DNA from: Cellulomonas rhizosphaerae
GTDB taxonomy: Bacteria > Actinomycetota > Actinomycetes > Actinomycetales > Cellulomonadaceae
Direction of reading: 5' to 3'
NCBI RefSeq assembly: GCF_003470205.1
Contig: NZ_QWKP01000201.1
Location: 1-35,618, forward strand
DNA length: 35,618 nucleotides
Each line of letters opens with the position of its first letter. Position 1 is the first letter of the stretch. Below the pieces are notes generated by a model, which was given only the letters and a program-made list of their open reading frames with translations, had not been told where the DNA came from and did no database searches. The position numbers and the translations under genes were made by a program. Of this stretch, positions 15,362 to 22,749 are shown piece after piece.

Positions 15362-15367
15362 TACCGT
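15362..15367 (+). promoter_or_regulatory. -10 box for leaderless epoxide hydrolase gene
   Basis: TACCGT ends 6 bases before the ATG at 15374 and favours that start over the GTG at 15341 that overlaps the HxlR stop. Confidence 0.55.
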
Positions 15368-15373
15368 GACCAG

Positions 15374-16483
15374 ATGACCGTCCGACCGTTCGCCATCGAC
15401 GTCCCGCAGCCGGTCCTCGACGACCTGCGCGACCGGCTGGCGCGCACGCGCTTCCTCGACGACTCGGCGCGCCGGCCGGCGTCGGGCATGACCAGCGCGT
15501 ACCTGCGCGAGCTCGTCGCGTCGTGGCAGACCTTCGACTGGCGCGCCCGCGAGGCGTGGCTGAACGAGCACCCGCAGCTCCTCGCGGACGTCGACGGCAC
15601 CACGCTGCACATCGCCCACCAGCGGTCCACGACCCCGGGTGCGCCCGCGCTGCTCGTGATGCACGGCTGGCCGCACACCTTCGCTTTGCAGCTCGACCTC
15701 GCCGACCTGCTCCCCGACTTCGACGTCGTGGTCGTGAGCCTGCCCGGGTTCGCGTTCTCACCACCGCTCGACGAGCCGATCACCGAGCAGCGCCTCGCCG
15801 AGCTCATGCACACGCTCATGACGGATGTCCTGGGCTACTCGACCTACCTCTCCTACGGCGAGGACCTCACCGCGAACGTCAGCGACCTCGTCGCGGCGAC
15901 CCACCCCGAGGCCGTCGTCGGGCTGGTCGTCACGCACGCCCACTTCCTGCCGCAGGACGAACGCGACGCGACGACCGACCCGACCGAGCGCGCGTTCTAC
16001 GACCGCATGGCCGCGGACTGGTACCAGCAGGCGGGTTACGCGCACCTCCAGGGCACGCGCCCCGACACGCTCGCGGCGGGGCTGAACGACTCGCCGGCCG
16101 GGCTGCTCGCCTGGCTCACCGAGAAGCTCGTCGAGTGGAGCGAAACCCCGGACGGCGACCCGGCGGCGGTGGAGAAGCGCATCTCGCGCGAGCGGATCCT
16201 CACCGAGGCGACGCTCTACTGGGCGACGCAGAGCATCGCCACCTCGTTCGGGTCGTACTTCGACGGGGGCGACGCCGAGATCCCGCCGGTCGAGGTGCCC
16301 ACCGCGGTGTTCGTCCAGAAGCACGAGCACGACAACCCGGAGTCGGTCGCGCGCCGGTTCTACCGGGACCTGCGGGTGTTCGAGCGGCTGCCGGAGGGCG
16401 GCCACTTCGCCGTCGGGGAGGTGCCGGACGCGATGGCACAGCGCGTGCGGACGTTCGCGCGCGAGCTGGGTCTGGTGCCGTGA
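15374..16483 (+). CDS. Epoxide hydrolase family alpha/beta hydrolase
   Basis: 369 residues; the ATG gives MTVRPFAIDVPQPVLDDLRDRLARTRF, the standard start of the EHN (epoxide hydrolase N-terminal) domain. The oxyanion-hole motif is HGWPHTF (~98-104, usually HGWPG). The nucleophile segment reads YLSYGEDLTANVSDL, with the Asp in G-E-D where most relatives have G-G-D-W. The catalytic His is in EGGHFAVGEVPD near the C-terminus. Membership of the family is secure, but the altered nucleophile elbow makes substrate and activity uncertain. The downstream acetyltransferase overlaps its stop codon. Confidence 0.88.
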   Translation: MTVRPFAIDVPQPVLDDLRDRLARTRFLDDSARRPASGMTSAYLRELVASWQTFDWRAREAWLNEHPQLLADVDGTTLHIAHQRSTTPGAPALLVMHGWPHTFALQLDLADLLPDFDVVVVSLPGFAFSPPLDEPITEQRLAELMHTLMTDVLGYSTYLSYGEDLTANVSDLVAATHPEAVVGLVVTHAHFLPQDERDATTDPTERAFYDRMAADWYQQAGYAHLQGTRPDTLAAGLNDSPAGLLAWLTEKLVEWSETPDGDPAAVEKRISRERILTEATLYWATQSIATSFGSYFDGGDAEIPPVEVPTAVFVQKHEHDNPESVARRFYRDLRVFERLPEGGHFAVGEVPDAMAQRVRTFARELGLVP

Positions 16484-17019
16484 GCGATCGCCTCATGCGG
16501 ATCCACGGTCCCGAGTTCCAGGCCATGGCGGACCGGGTCCTGGAGGTCACCGCGCTCACCTCGCGCCTCAACGTGCTCCTGTTCGACGACGAGGCCGGCA
16601 AGGCGGCGCTGCTCGAGCAGATCCTCGGGCGACCGCTGCCCGCGCGCACCACGATCTACCCGCCGTTCTTCACCGATCACGGGCTCCACCTCGAGCTCGG
16701 CGAGCGGGTGTTCATCAACCAGAACTGCACGTTCCTCGACTACGCGGGCATCCGGCTCGGGGAACGCGTGATGGTCGGACCCCAGGCCAGGTTCATCACG
16801 AGCGGGCACCCCGTCGACCCTGCCGAGCGCAAGCTCTACCTCACGGGCGCTCCCATCGACGTGGCGGAGAACGTGTGGATCGGCGCGGGCGCGACGATCC
16901 TGCCCGGGGTGAGCATCGGCCGTGACGCAGTGATCGCCGCCGGGGCCGTCGTGGCGGACGACGTCGCCCCCGGGACGCTGGTGGCCGGTCCCAAGGCGAG
17001 CGAGATCCGGCGCTGGTGA
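16480..17019 (+). CDS. Sugar O-acetyltransferase (left-handed beta-helix, LacA/Maa type)
   Basis: 179 residues from a GTG that overlaps the TGA of the epoxide hydrolase (GTGA), implying translational coupling. The hexapeptide repeat coil is obvious: LGERVFINQNCTFLDYAGIRLGERVMVGPQARF, with the catalytic His in ITSGHPVDPAERKLYLTGAPIDVAENVWIGAGATILPGVSIGRDAVIAAGAVVADDVAPGTLVAG. It should transfer acetyl from acetyl-CoA to a sugar or similar hydroxyl as a trimer. N-terminal Mac-domain residues (~1-50) are present but divergent. Confidence 0.92.
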   Translation: MSDRLMRIHGPEFQAMADRVLEVTALTSRLNVLLFDDEAGKAALLEQILGRPLPARTTIYPPFFTDHGLHLELGERVFINQNCTFLDYAGIRLGERVMVGPQARFITSGHPVDPAERKLYLTGAPIDVAENVWIGAGATILPGVSIGRDAVIAAGAVVADDVAPGTLVAGPKASEIRRW

Positions 17020-17034
17020 CCCACATCGAGGCTT

Positions 17035-17045
17035 AAACGATTCGC
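17035..17045. promoter_or_regulatory. Operator core shared by both cellulase upstream regions
   Basis: AAACGATTCGC is identical to the reverse of 1991-2001 upstream of the first cellulase. The left half (GGCTT) is less symmetric than there. It lies 122 bases before the start of the second cellulase. Confidence 0.5.
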
Positions 17046-17058
17046 CGTGCCTGGAGCA

Positions 17059-17076
17059 GTGGCGAGGGGGCGCCAC
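17059..17076. repeat. Small inverted repeat upstream of the second cellulase
   Basis: GTGGCG, six-base loop, CGCCAC. It lies 40 bases past the acetyltransferase stop and may end that transcript, or may lie in the cellulase leader. Confidence 0.4.
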
Positions 17077-17166
17077 CCGGCGCAGGCTGGCTCGGACCGG
17101 ACCGCGCACACCCCCGAGCCATGCCGCGCGTCCCGGGAAACCACTCACTCAATGACGAGGAGACCC

Positions 17167-18603
17167 ATGTCCCAGCGCACCCGGGCGACCGCCCTCCTGG
17201 CCGCTGCCACCCTGGCCCTGGCGGGGATCGGCACGATCGCCAGCACGTCGGCGCAGGCAGCCGCCGGCTGCAAGGTCGACTACGCCGTCAGCAGCCAGTG
17301 GGGCGGAGGATTCGGCGCCAACGTCACGCTGACCAACCTCGGCGACCCCCTGACCAGCTGGACCGTTGGCTGGACGTTCTCGTCGGGCCAGAAGATCACG
17401 CAGGCGTGGAACGCGACCGCGACCCAGACCGGCGCCACCGTCACGGCGCGGGACGCGGGCTACAACGGCTCGGTCCGCACCGGCGGCACCGCGTCGTTCG
17501 GCTTCAACGCGTCGTGGAGCGGCAGCAACCCGGCGCCGACGCAGTTCACGGTCAACGGCGTGGCCTGCACCGGCTCCGCGACGACGTCGCCGACACCGTC
17601 GGCCACACCGACGCCGACCGCCACACCGACACCCACGGCCACGCCCACCGTCCCGCCCCCGACGGGCACGACCCCGCTCGCCATCAACGGCCAGCTGCGG
17701 GTCTGCGGCGTGAACCTGTGCAACCAGTACGGCAAGCCGATCCAGCTCCGGGGCGTGAGCACCCACGGGCTGCAGTGGTTCCCGGCCTGCTACAACACCA
17801 GCTCGCTGAACACGCTCGCGAACGACTGGAAGGCCGACGTCCTGCGCATCGCGATGTACGTCAACGAAGACGGCTACGTCACCAACCCCGCCGGCTTCAC
17901 GGCGAAGGTGAACGACCTCGTCGACCAGGCGGAGTCGCGGGGCATGTACTCGATCATCGACTTCCACACGCTGACGCCGGGTGACCCGAACGCCAACCTG
18001 GAGAACGCGAAGACCTTCTTCCGCAACGTGGCGGCGCGCAACGCCGCGAAGAAGAACGTCATCTACGAGATCGCGAACGAGCCGAACGGCGTCTCGTGGG
18101 ACCAGATCCGCACCTACGCCAACCAGGTCATCCCGATCATCCGGGCGGCGGACCCTGACGCGGTGATCATCGTGGGCACGCGCGGGTGGTCCTCGCTCGG
18201 GGTGTCCAACGGGTCGAGCTCGGCGGAGATCGTCGCGAACCCGATCGCCTTCTCGAACATCATGTACACGTTCCACTTCTACGCGGCGTCGCACTACGAC
18301 AACTACCGCAACGAGGTCCGGAACGCGGCGAGCAAGCTGCCCATCTTCGTCACCGAGTTCGGGACGACGAGCGCGACGGGCGGCGGCACGGTCGACATCG
18401 GCAGCTCCACCACGTGGCTCGACCTCCTCGACTCGCTGAAGATCAGCTACGTGAACTGGACGTACTCCGACGCCGACGAGAGCAGCGCCGCGTTCAAGCC
18501 CGGCACGTGCTCGGGCTCGAGCTACGGGACCGGGCAGCTCACGCAGTCCGGCCAGTTCGTGCGAAGCCGGATCGTGACGCCGGACAGCTTCCCGACGAGC
18601 TGA
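17167..18603 (+). CDS. Secreted endoglucanase: CBM2, Pro-Thr linker, GH5 catalytic domain
   Basis: 478 residues from the ATG at 17167, which has GAGGAG 5 bases before it; a start five codons earlier (17152) lacks a site. Order: signal peptide (~1-33, ending SAQAAA); CBM2 (~34-138, GCKVDYAVSSQW...VACTG); Thr-Pro linker (~140-168); GH5 domain (~172-478). GVSTHGLQWFP, VLRIAMYV and IIDFHTL match GH5 subfamily 2 type endoglucanases. Acid/base is in IYEIANEPNG (E305), nucleophile in FVTEFGTT (E397). Its CBM2 is clearly homologous to that of the first cellulase while the catalytic domain is not of the same type. Expected to cleave cellulose outside the cell. Confidence 0.96.
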   Translation: MSQRTRATALLAAATLALAGIGTIASTSAQAAAGCKVDYAVSSQWGGGFGANVTLTNLGDPLTSWTVGWTFSSGQKITQAWNATATQTGATVTARDAGYNGSVRTGGTASFGFNASWSGSNPAPTQFTVNGVACTGSATTSPTPSATPTPTATPTPTATPTVPPPTGTTPLAINGQLRVCGVNLCNQYGKPIQLRGVSTHGLQWFPACYNTSSLNTLANDWKADVLRIAMYVNEDGYVTNPAGFTAKVNDLVDQAESRGMYSIIDFHTLTPGDPNANLENAKTFFRNVAARNAAKKNVIYEIANEPNGVSWDQIRTYANQVIPIIRAADPDAVIIVGTRGWSSLGVSNGSSSAEIVANPIAFSNIMYTFHFYAASHYDNYRNEVRNAASKLPIFVTEFGTTSATGGGTVDIGSSTTWLDLLDSLKISYVNWTYSDADESSAAFKPGTCSGSSYGTGQLTQSGQFVRSRIVTPDSFPTS

Positions 18604-18613
18604 ACCACGCAGC

Positions 18614-18643
18614 CGCTGCCCCGGGGGCGACCCCGGGGCAGCG
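18614..18643. terminator. Strong terminator after the second cellulase
   Basis: CGCTGCCCCGGGG (18614-18626), loop GCGA, CCCCGGGGCAGCG (18631-18643): a perfect 13-bp stem with a four-base loop beginning 10 bases after the stop. Confidence 0.88.
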
Positions 18644-18650
18644 CTGTGCC

Positions 18651-18656
18651 TACGAT
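18651..18656 (+). promoter_or_regulatory. -10 box for leaderless hypothetical gene at 18663
   Basis: TACGAT ends 6 bases before the ATG; it lies 7 bases after the terminator stem. Confidence 0.6.
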
Positions 18657-18662
18657 CGGCCG

Positions 18663-19052
18663 ATGCCCCCGGAGAGCTGGATCGAGCACCGCCGCGCGGG
18701 CGACCGCGAGCGCCTGGGATGGATCCGGCCGGAGGGCGACGGGTTCGTCGCCCTCGACGCCCTGGGCCGCGAGGCGACCGGCCCGGTCGACTGGCTGGCC
18801 GCGGAGGAGGCGCTCGAGGAGCGCGGCCTGCACTGGCTCGCCGACATCTGGTTGCTGGAGCTGCCGGACGGCACCGGCGAGCGCGTGCGGATCGTCGAGG
18901 TCACGCCCGAGCGCGTCGTCGTCAAGGGCGACGACTTCGGCGCGATCGACGTCCTCACCGAGACCTACGTGCTCCCGTTCCCCGCACCCGCGACGCTGCG
19001 CCGCTTCGACGGCGACGCGTCCATGCTCGCGAGCGGGCTCTCGGGCGGCTGA
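18663..19052 (+). CDS. Hypothetical protein, beta-rich
   Basis: 129 residues, start set by the -10 box 6 bases upstream. The sequence SWIEHRRAGDRERLGWIRPEGDGFVALDALGREATGPVDWLAAEEALEERGLHWLADIWLLEL continues to RVRIVEVTPERVVVKGDDFGAIDVLTETYVLPFPAPATLRRF. Alternating hydrophobic strands suggest a small beta-barrel, and the start W-I-E-H-R-R-x-G-x-R-x-x-L-G-W-I looks like a conserved domain that I cannot name. Its last 88 bases overlap, tail to tail, the end of the GyrI-like gene on the other strand. Confidence 0.75.
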   Translation: MPPESWIEHRRAGDRERLGWIRPEGDGFVALDALGREATGPVDWLAAEEALEERGLHWLADIWLLELPDGTGERVRIVEVTPERVVVKGDDFGAIDVLTETYVLPFPAPATLRRFDGDASMLASGLSGG

Positions 19053-19675
19053 ACCTCGGCGACGGGCTGGCGCAGGATCGTGCGGAGCCTGGCCGGTGCG
19101 GTCCGGCGCGCGTCGCTGAGGTAGATCTCGTGGTGCCTGCCCGTCCTGCGCAGCCCTCGCGCGGGGATGAACTCGTGATGCATCGCGTCGAGCACCGGCC
19201 CCTCGTCGTCGTACGGCCCGACGTGCAGGGTCTGGACGCTGAGGCCCTCGTCGTACGCCTCCAGCCGCACCGCGTCGAGCACCGGCGCGCCGCCGCGCCC
19301 GGCGACGGCCGCGCGCGCCGCCTCCACGTGCTCGGCGGTGATCCAGTCGGGGACCACCGTCATGAGCGTCCAGTCCCAGCGGGACTTGTCCCGCTGGGCG
19401 GTGAACGCGTCCATGTCCTGCGACCACCACAGGCCCTCGAGGGGCATCACGGCGTAGTCGCGGCCGAGCTCGCGCTTGCTGAGGAACTTCACGCCGTACG
19501 CGAGCGGGTAGAGCGAGGCGGGCGCGTCGGCGTAGGCCGGCGACGTGTTCGGGTCACCGTGGCCGTCGACCATGAGGAACCGGAGGGCGGGCACGGTCAC
19601 GACCGCGAACACCCCGCGGTGGGCGGAGTACGTCTCGACCTCGCGTTTGAGGTCGACCTTCGTCGCATCGGCCAT
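18965..19675 (-). CDS. GyrI-like small-molecule-binding protein
   Basis: 236 residues: MADATKVDLKREVETYSAHRGVFAVVTVPALRFLMVDGHGDPNTSPAYADAPASLYPLAYGVKFLSK, then MPLEGLWWSQDM, TLMTVVPDWIT and LSVQTLHVGPYDDEGPVLDAMHHEFIPARGL...HHEIYLSDARRTAPARLRTILRQPV. This is the GyrI-like domain (SOUL/BmrR fold) of a ~200-residue cytoplasmic family with no DNA-binding part. The family normally stops soon after the DARRTAP-LRTILRQPV segment; here ~30 extra low-complexity residues run antisense through the neighbouring gene. The ligand is unknown. Confidence 0.88.
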   Translation of the reverse strand: MADATKVDLKREVETYSAHRGVFAVVTVPALRFLMVDGHGDPNTSPAYADAPASLYPLAYGVKFLSKRELGRDYAVMPLEGLWWSQDMDAFTAQRDKSRWDWTLMTVVPDWITAEHVEAARAAVAGRGGAPVLDAVRLEAYDEGLSVQTLHVGPYDDEGPVLDAMHHEFIPARGLRRTGRHHEIYLSDARRTAPARLRTILRQPVAEVQPPESPLASMDASPSKRRSVAGAGNGST

Positions 19676-19712
19676 ACAGGCGAGTGTCCCGCACGGTCGA
19701 CCCGCTCAGCCC

Positions 19713-19718
19713 TACCCT
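19713..19718 (+). promoter_or_regulatory. -10 box for leaderless TerD-vWA gene
   Basis: TACCCT ends 6 bases before the GTG at 19725; the divergent GyrI-like gene starts at 19675. Confidence 0.6.
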
Positions 19719-19724
19719 CGGCAC

Positions 19725-20945
19725 GTGACCGTCCTGAGCCCCGGCCAGAACCTCCCGCTGCCGTCGTCGAGCGTCCGGGTGGAGGTCAGCGGCGCGGTCG
19801 ACCTCACGGCCCTCGTCCTGAGCGCGTCCGGCACGGTCGACGGCGACGCCGACATGGTGTTCTTCAACCAGCCCTCGGCACCCGGCGCGCGCCTGGGCGG
19901 CAGCGTGCTGGAGGTCGACCTGACCGGCTTGCGCGGCGGAGCGGAGCGGGTCGCCCTGGTCGCCTCGCCCGCGGTCACGGGGCAGACGTTCGGCCAGGTC
20001 GCCGGGGTCGCGCTCACGCTCACGTCCGGATCGCTGACCGCGTCGTTCGCGCCGGCCGCGTCCACCACGGAGAGCGCGCTCGTGCTGTGCGAGCTGTACC
20101 TGCGCGGCGGTGCGTGGAAGGTCCGGGCCGTCGGCCAGGGCTACTCCGACGGGCTGGCCGGCCTCGCGCGCGACTTCGGCGTCGACGTCGCCGACGACCC
20201 GCCGGCGCCCGCACCCGTGAGCCTCATCAAGGGCGAGGAAAGGCTGCCGCCCGAGATGCGTCAGGCGCTCAACCTGCGCAAGGACCTCGTCACCGTCTCG
20301 CTGCGCAAGAAGGGCGCGTCGGGCCTCAAGGCCCGGGTGATCGGTGTCCTCGACGTGAGCGGGTCGACGGCCGGTATGTACCGGCGCGGGGTGTTCGCGC
20401 GCGCGGTCGAGCGCGTCATGCCGGTCGCGGCCGCGATGGACGACGACGCCGAGATGCAGATGTTCCTCATGGGGGCGCGAGCCCTGCGCGTCGACGACCT
20501 GCAGGTCGGTGATCTGCCGCAGTGGCTCGCCGCGTACACGGCCAAGCGGCCCGCGGACGCGGGTGGGACGAACAACGAGCCGGCCGCGATCGAGGAGGTC
20601 CTGCGGTTCGTCGCGACCCAGTCGCCCGACGTCCCCACCCTCGTGCTCTTCTTCCACGACGGCGGCGTGACCGACAACCGCCGCACCGAGGCCGCGATCC
20701 GCGCCGCCGTCCCGTCGCCCGTCTTCTGGCAGTTCATCGGCCTGGGCCGGTCGAACTACGGGATCCTCGCGCGCCTCGACGACCTGGCCGGGCGCGCGGT
20801 CGACAACACCGGGTTCTTCGCGCTCGACGACATCGACGCGGTGCCGGACTCCGAGCTCTACGACCGGCTCGTGCACGAGTTCCCGGACTGGGTGCGCGCG
20901 TTCTACCCCGCGGGCCATCCCGCCCGTGCGTCGCTGCGCGGCTGA
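19725..20945 (+). CDS. TerD domain fused to von Willebrand factor A (vWA) domain
   Basis: 406 residues from a GTG. The TerD-like domain (~1-165: VLSPGQNLPLPSSSVRVEVSGAVDLTALVL, DADMVFFNQPSAPG, GAWKVRAVGQGYSDGLAGL) lacks the acidic calcium loop. After a Pro/Ala hinge comes LIKGEERLPPEMRQALNLRKDLVTVSLRKKG, then a vWA domain (~200-390) with an intact MIDAS: D210-V-S-G-S, a Thr in AGGTNNEPA, and Asp in LFFHDGGVTDNR. This matches the TerY-like/TerF vWA class of the tellurium-resistance systems, where the vWA protein works with TerD proteins in metal-dependent membrane-linked complexes. Its N-terminal domain is a paralogue of those at 8.7 and 9.8 kb. Confidence 0.93.
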   Translation: MTVLSPGQNLPLPSSSVRVEVSGAVDLTALVLSASGTVDGDADMVFFNQPSAPGARLGGSVLEVDLTGLRGGAERVALVASPAVTGQTFGQVAGVALTLTSGSLTASFAPAASTTESALVLCELYLRGGAWKVRAVGQGYSDGLAGLARDFGVDVADDPPAPAPVSLIKGEERLPPEMRQALNLRKDLVTVSLRKKGASGLKARVIGVLDVSGSTAGMYRRGVFARAVERVMPVAAAMDDDAEMQMFLMGARALRVDDLQVGDLPQWLAAYTAKRPADAGGTNNEPAAIEEVLRFVATQSPDVPTLVLFFHDGGVTDNRRTEAAIRAAVPSPVFWQFIGLGRSNYGILARLDDLAGRAVDNTGFFALDDIDAVPDSELYDRLVHEFPDWVRAFYPAGHPARASLRG

Positions 20946-20950
20946 GTCGC

Positions 20951-21301
20951 TCAGGCCCGCCGACGCGGCCAGTCGAGCATGACGAACAGGTCCCGCTCGC
21001 CGGCAGGACCCTCGAGCACCGCGCGAGCCAGCGCGGGCTCGCCCGCCTGCTCGCACGACCAGAGCTCGAAGTCGACGAGCTGCGACCAGGCCGGCGGCAG
21101 GAAGCCCAGGACCGTGCCACCGTCGAGCACCTTCACCACGTCGTGCTCGCTGCGGGCCAGGACCACGGCGAACCCGCGGTCGGCGTGCGCGGCGCGCGCC
21201 GGGGCCGATGCGTCGAGGAAGCCGCGGACGCGCACGGGCACGTGCCCGCCGCTCGCGGGCACGAACCGCCCGGGCACCCGGGTCGAGGACGAAGAGTCCA
21301 T
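20951..21301 (-). CDS. Hypothetical protein, 116 residues
   Basis: MDSSSSTRVPGRFVPASGGHVPVRVRGFLDASAPARAAHADRGFAVVLARSEHDVVKVLDGGTVLGFLPPAWSQLVDFELWSCEQAGEPALARAVLEG. I do not recognise the family. A basic, Ser-rich start precedes a mixed alpha/beta core, with no membrane segment or signal. It has a TAGGTT box 6 bases before the ATG. Its stop is 5 bases from the stop of the convergent TerD-vWA gene, leaving no room for a terminator between them. Confidence 0.65.
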   Translation of the reverse strand: MDSSSSTRVPGRFVPASGGHVPVRVRGFLDASAPARAAHADRGFAVVLARSEHDVVKVLDGGTVLGFLPPAWSQLVDFELWSCEQAGEPALARAVLEGPAGERDLFVMLDWPRRRA

Positions 21302-21307
21302 GCGCGG

Positions 21308-21313
21308 AACCTA
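21308..21313 (-). promoter_or_regulatory. -10 box for leaderless hypothetical gene at 21301
   Basis: TAGGTT on the minus strand ends 6 bases before the ATG. Confidence 0.55.
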
Positions 21314-21339
21314 CTCCCGCAAGCTGCGCAGCGGAACGC

Positions 21340-21729
21340 TCAGGGCGCAGGGTCCTCGGGCTTGAGCTTCGCCTCGCGCTCGCGCAGCTGCCGCTCCCAG
21401 TCGCGCAGCATCTGCTCGTGGTCCTGGTCGGACTTCTTCATCGTCGCGAGGAACTCGGCGTCGTCGTCGGGCGAAGAAGCCCGAGGCCGCTCGTACTCCG
21501 GGAAACCCGCGGTCCTCGTCGAGGGCCAGGGCACCTGGCGGCCGGACGACGAGGCCTGCGGGCGACCCGCGACGAGCCACACGATCCCGCCGACGACCGG
21601 CACCAGGACGATGAGGAAGACCCACACCACCTTGGGCAGGTTACGCACCTGCGAGGAGTCCGTCTGGATGCAGTCGATCAGGCAGTAGACGAGCAGCCCG
21701 AGCTCGATCAGGACCGGCAGGTAACGCAC
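21340..21729 (-). CDS. PLDc_N-type small membrane protein
   Basis: 129 residues from a GTG at 21729 with GGGGGA upstream, giving VRYLPVLIELGLLVYCLIDCIQTDSSQVRNLPKVVWVFLIVLVPVVGGIVWLVAGRP. This two-helix unit with D-C-I-x-T-D, L-P-K-x-x-W and G-x-x-W-L is the phospholipase-D-nuclease N-terminal (PLDc_N) domain, also found alone in actinobacteria. A cytoplasmic charged tail (~70-129) ends with a likely coiled coil, EFLATMKKSDQDHEQMLRDWERQLREREAKL. The phospholipase part is absent. Function unknown. Confidence 0.85.
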   Translation of the reverse strand: MRYLPVLIELGLLVYCLIDCIQTDSSQVRNLPKVVWVFLIVLVPVVGGIVWLVAGRPQASSSGRQVPWPSTRTAGFPEYERPRASSPDDDAEFLATMKKSDQDHEQMLRDWERQLREREAKLKPEDPAP

Positions 21730-21788
21730 GTGCTCCCCCTCGCATCCGCCCCTGCAACCGGAGCACAGCGGCAAGATAGCGGAGCGAG

Positions 21789-21823
21789 CGGGGCCCTGTC
21801 CGGCGTTCGGCGGGCCGGCCCCG
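21789..21823. terminator. Probable terminator after the secreted protein gene
   Basis: CGGGGCC (21789-21795) and GGCCCCG (21817-21823), 7 bp, just past the minus-strand stop at 21826; the loop holds further GC dyads. Confidence 0.5.
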
Positions 21824-21825
21824 GG

Positions 21826-22749
21826 TCAACCGATCGTGATCGCCTGGATCTCGCCGACCTGCACCTGGGCCGAGCGCGTGAAGCTCAGCGGGATGGTGCC
21901 GTTCTCGCCACCGCCCTCCCACGCGATCGTCCAGCTCGACGTCGCGGTCACGGTGTACTCGAGGTCGGGCTGACGAGCGGACGACCTGGCGTAGGAGTAG
22001 GAGCAGGTCGCCTCGTCGTCACTGCGACCCTCGCTCCAGGGCGTCCCCGGGCCGTCGCACGTCACCTCGTGGCCCTCACCCATGTCCCACACGATCTCGT
22101 CCAGCGTCCCGGTCGCCGTGACGGTGGTGCCACCCGCGGTGACGCTGCGCGTGATCGGCCCGACCGTGTGCTCGTCGGGGTCCGCGACCCACAACCACGT
22201 CGGGACGCCGACGATCGAGATCGCCTCCGGTTCGCCCGAGGGGTTCATGCCGATCTCGCCGGCACGCAGCGTCATCTGGGCGACCGCCTGCTGAGCCAGC
22301 ACGGCAGGGTCGGGACCGGCCTCGGGTGGCTCACCGAGCCAGACGTACGTCGTCCACCACGAACCCGGGGAGGCGGGGTTCGGGATCATGCAGCGGTAGA
22401 TCTCGCCGTCCGAGTTCCCCTCCCACGCGGGGTCGCTCTTCGGCGGCTGCGGGTCGGCGACCTCGAGGTAGCAGCTGCGGTCGTTGTCCCAGGTCCCGAG
22501 CTCGCTCTCGCAGTCGATCGGGCCGTCCCAGTCCTCGCACACCCGCGGGCCGCCCCCACCGCCACCGCCGGGGTCGCCGGGGTCGTCGGGGTCCCCGGGG
22601 TCGCCCGGGTCCGTGACCTCGATGACGCACGTACCCGTCAACGGGTTGACGTGACACTCGGGATCCGCCGAGGCACCCGTCGCCGGCGCAGTCACGCACA
22701 GCGCGGCCACCGCGAGGGCGACCACGAGGCGACGCACGACGGTCAGCAT
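21826..22749 (-). CDS. Secreted protein of an actinobacterial family of unknown function
   Basis: 307 residues from the ATG at 22749; longer readings of the frame lack a signal. A signal peptide (MLTVVRRLVVALAVAALCVTAPATGASA) is followed by a short segment with two cysteines, a GDPGDPDDPGDPGGGGGGG linker (~47-65), and a ~240-residue domain with Cys pairs, WWTTYVWLG, LAQQAVAQMTLRAGEIGMNP and VGVPTWLWVADP. The LPxx-WLWV pattern is that of proteins often labelled ATP/GTP-binding in actinobacteria, but no P-loop is present, so I would not use that name. It overlaps the lipoprotein stop by 7 bases (ATGCTGA). Confidence 0.82.
   Translation of the reverse strand: MLTVVRRLVVALAVAALCVTAPATGASADPECHVNPLTGTCVIEVTDPGDPGDPDDPGDPGGGGGGGPRVCEDWDGPIDCESELGTWDNDRSCYLEVADPQPPKSDPAWEGNSDGEIYRCMIPNPASPGSWWTTYVWLGEPPEAGPDPAVLAQQAVAQMTLRAGEIGMNPSGEPEAISIVGVPTWLWVADPDEHTVGPITRSVTAGGTTVTATGTLDEIVWDMGEGHEVTCDGPGTPWSEGRSDDEATCSYSYARSSARQPDLEYTVTATSSWTIAWEGGGENGTIPLSFTRSAQVQVGEIQAITIG

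Noticed and set aside
15341..15373. GTG at 15341 as start of the epoxide hydrolase
   Set aside because: It adds 11 residues not found in the family; the ATG at 15374 fits both the family N-terminus and a -10 box at 6 bases.
17047..17166. Upstream GTG extension of the second cellulase
   Set aside because: It adds 40 residues with no export character ahead of a proper signal peptide; the ATG at 17167 has a good ribosome site, and the shared operator lies in the extension.
22553..22618. GGGGTC/GGGGTCG repeats near 22.6 kb as a possible structural DNA element
   Set aside because: They encode the Gly-Asp-Pro linker of the secreted protein.
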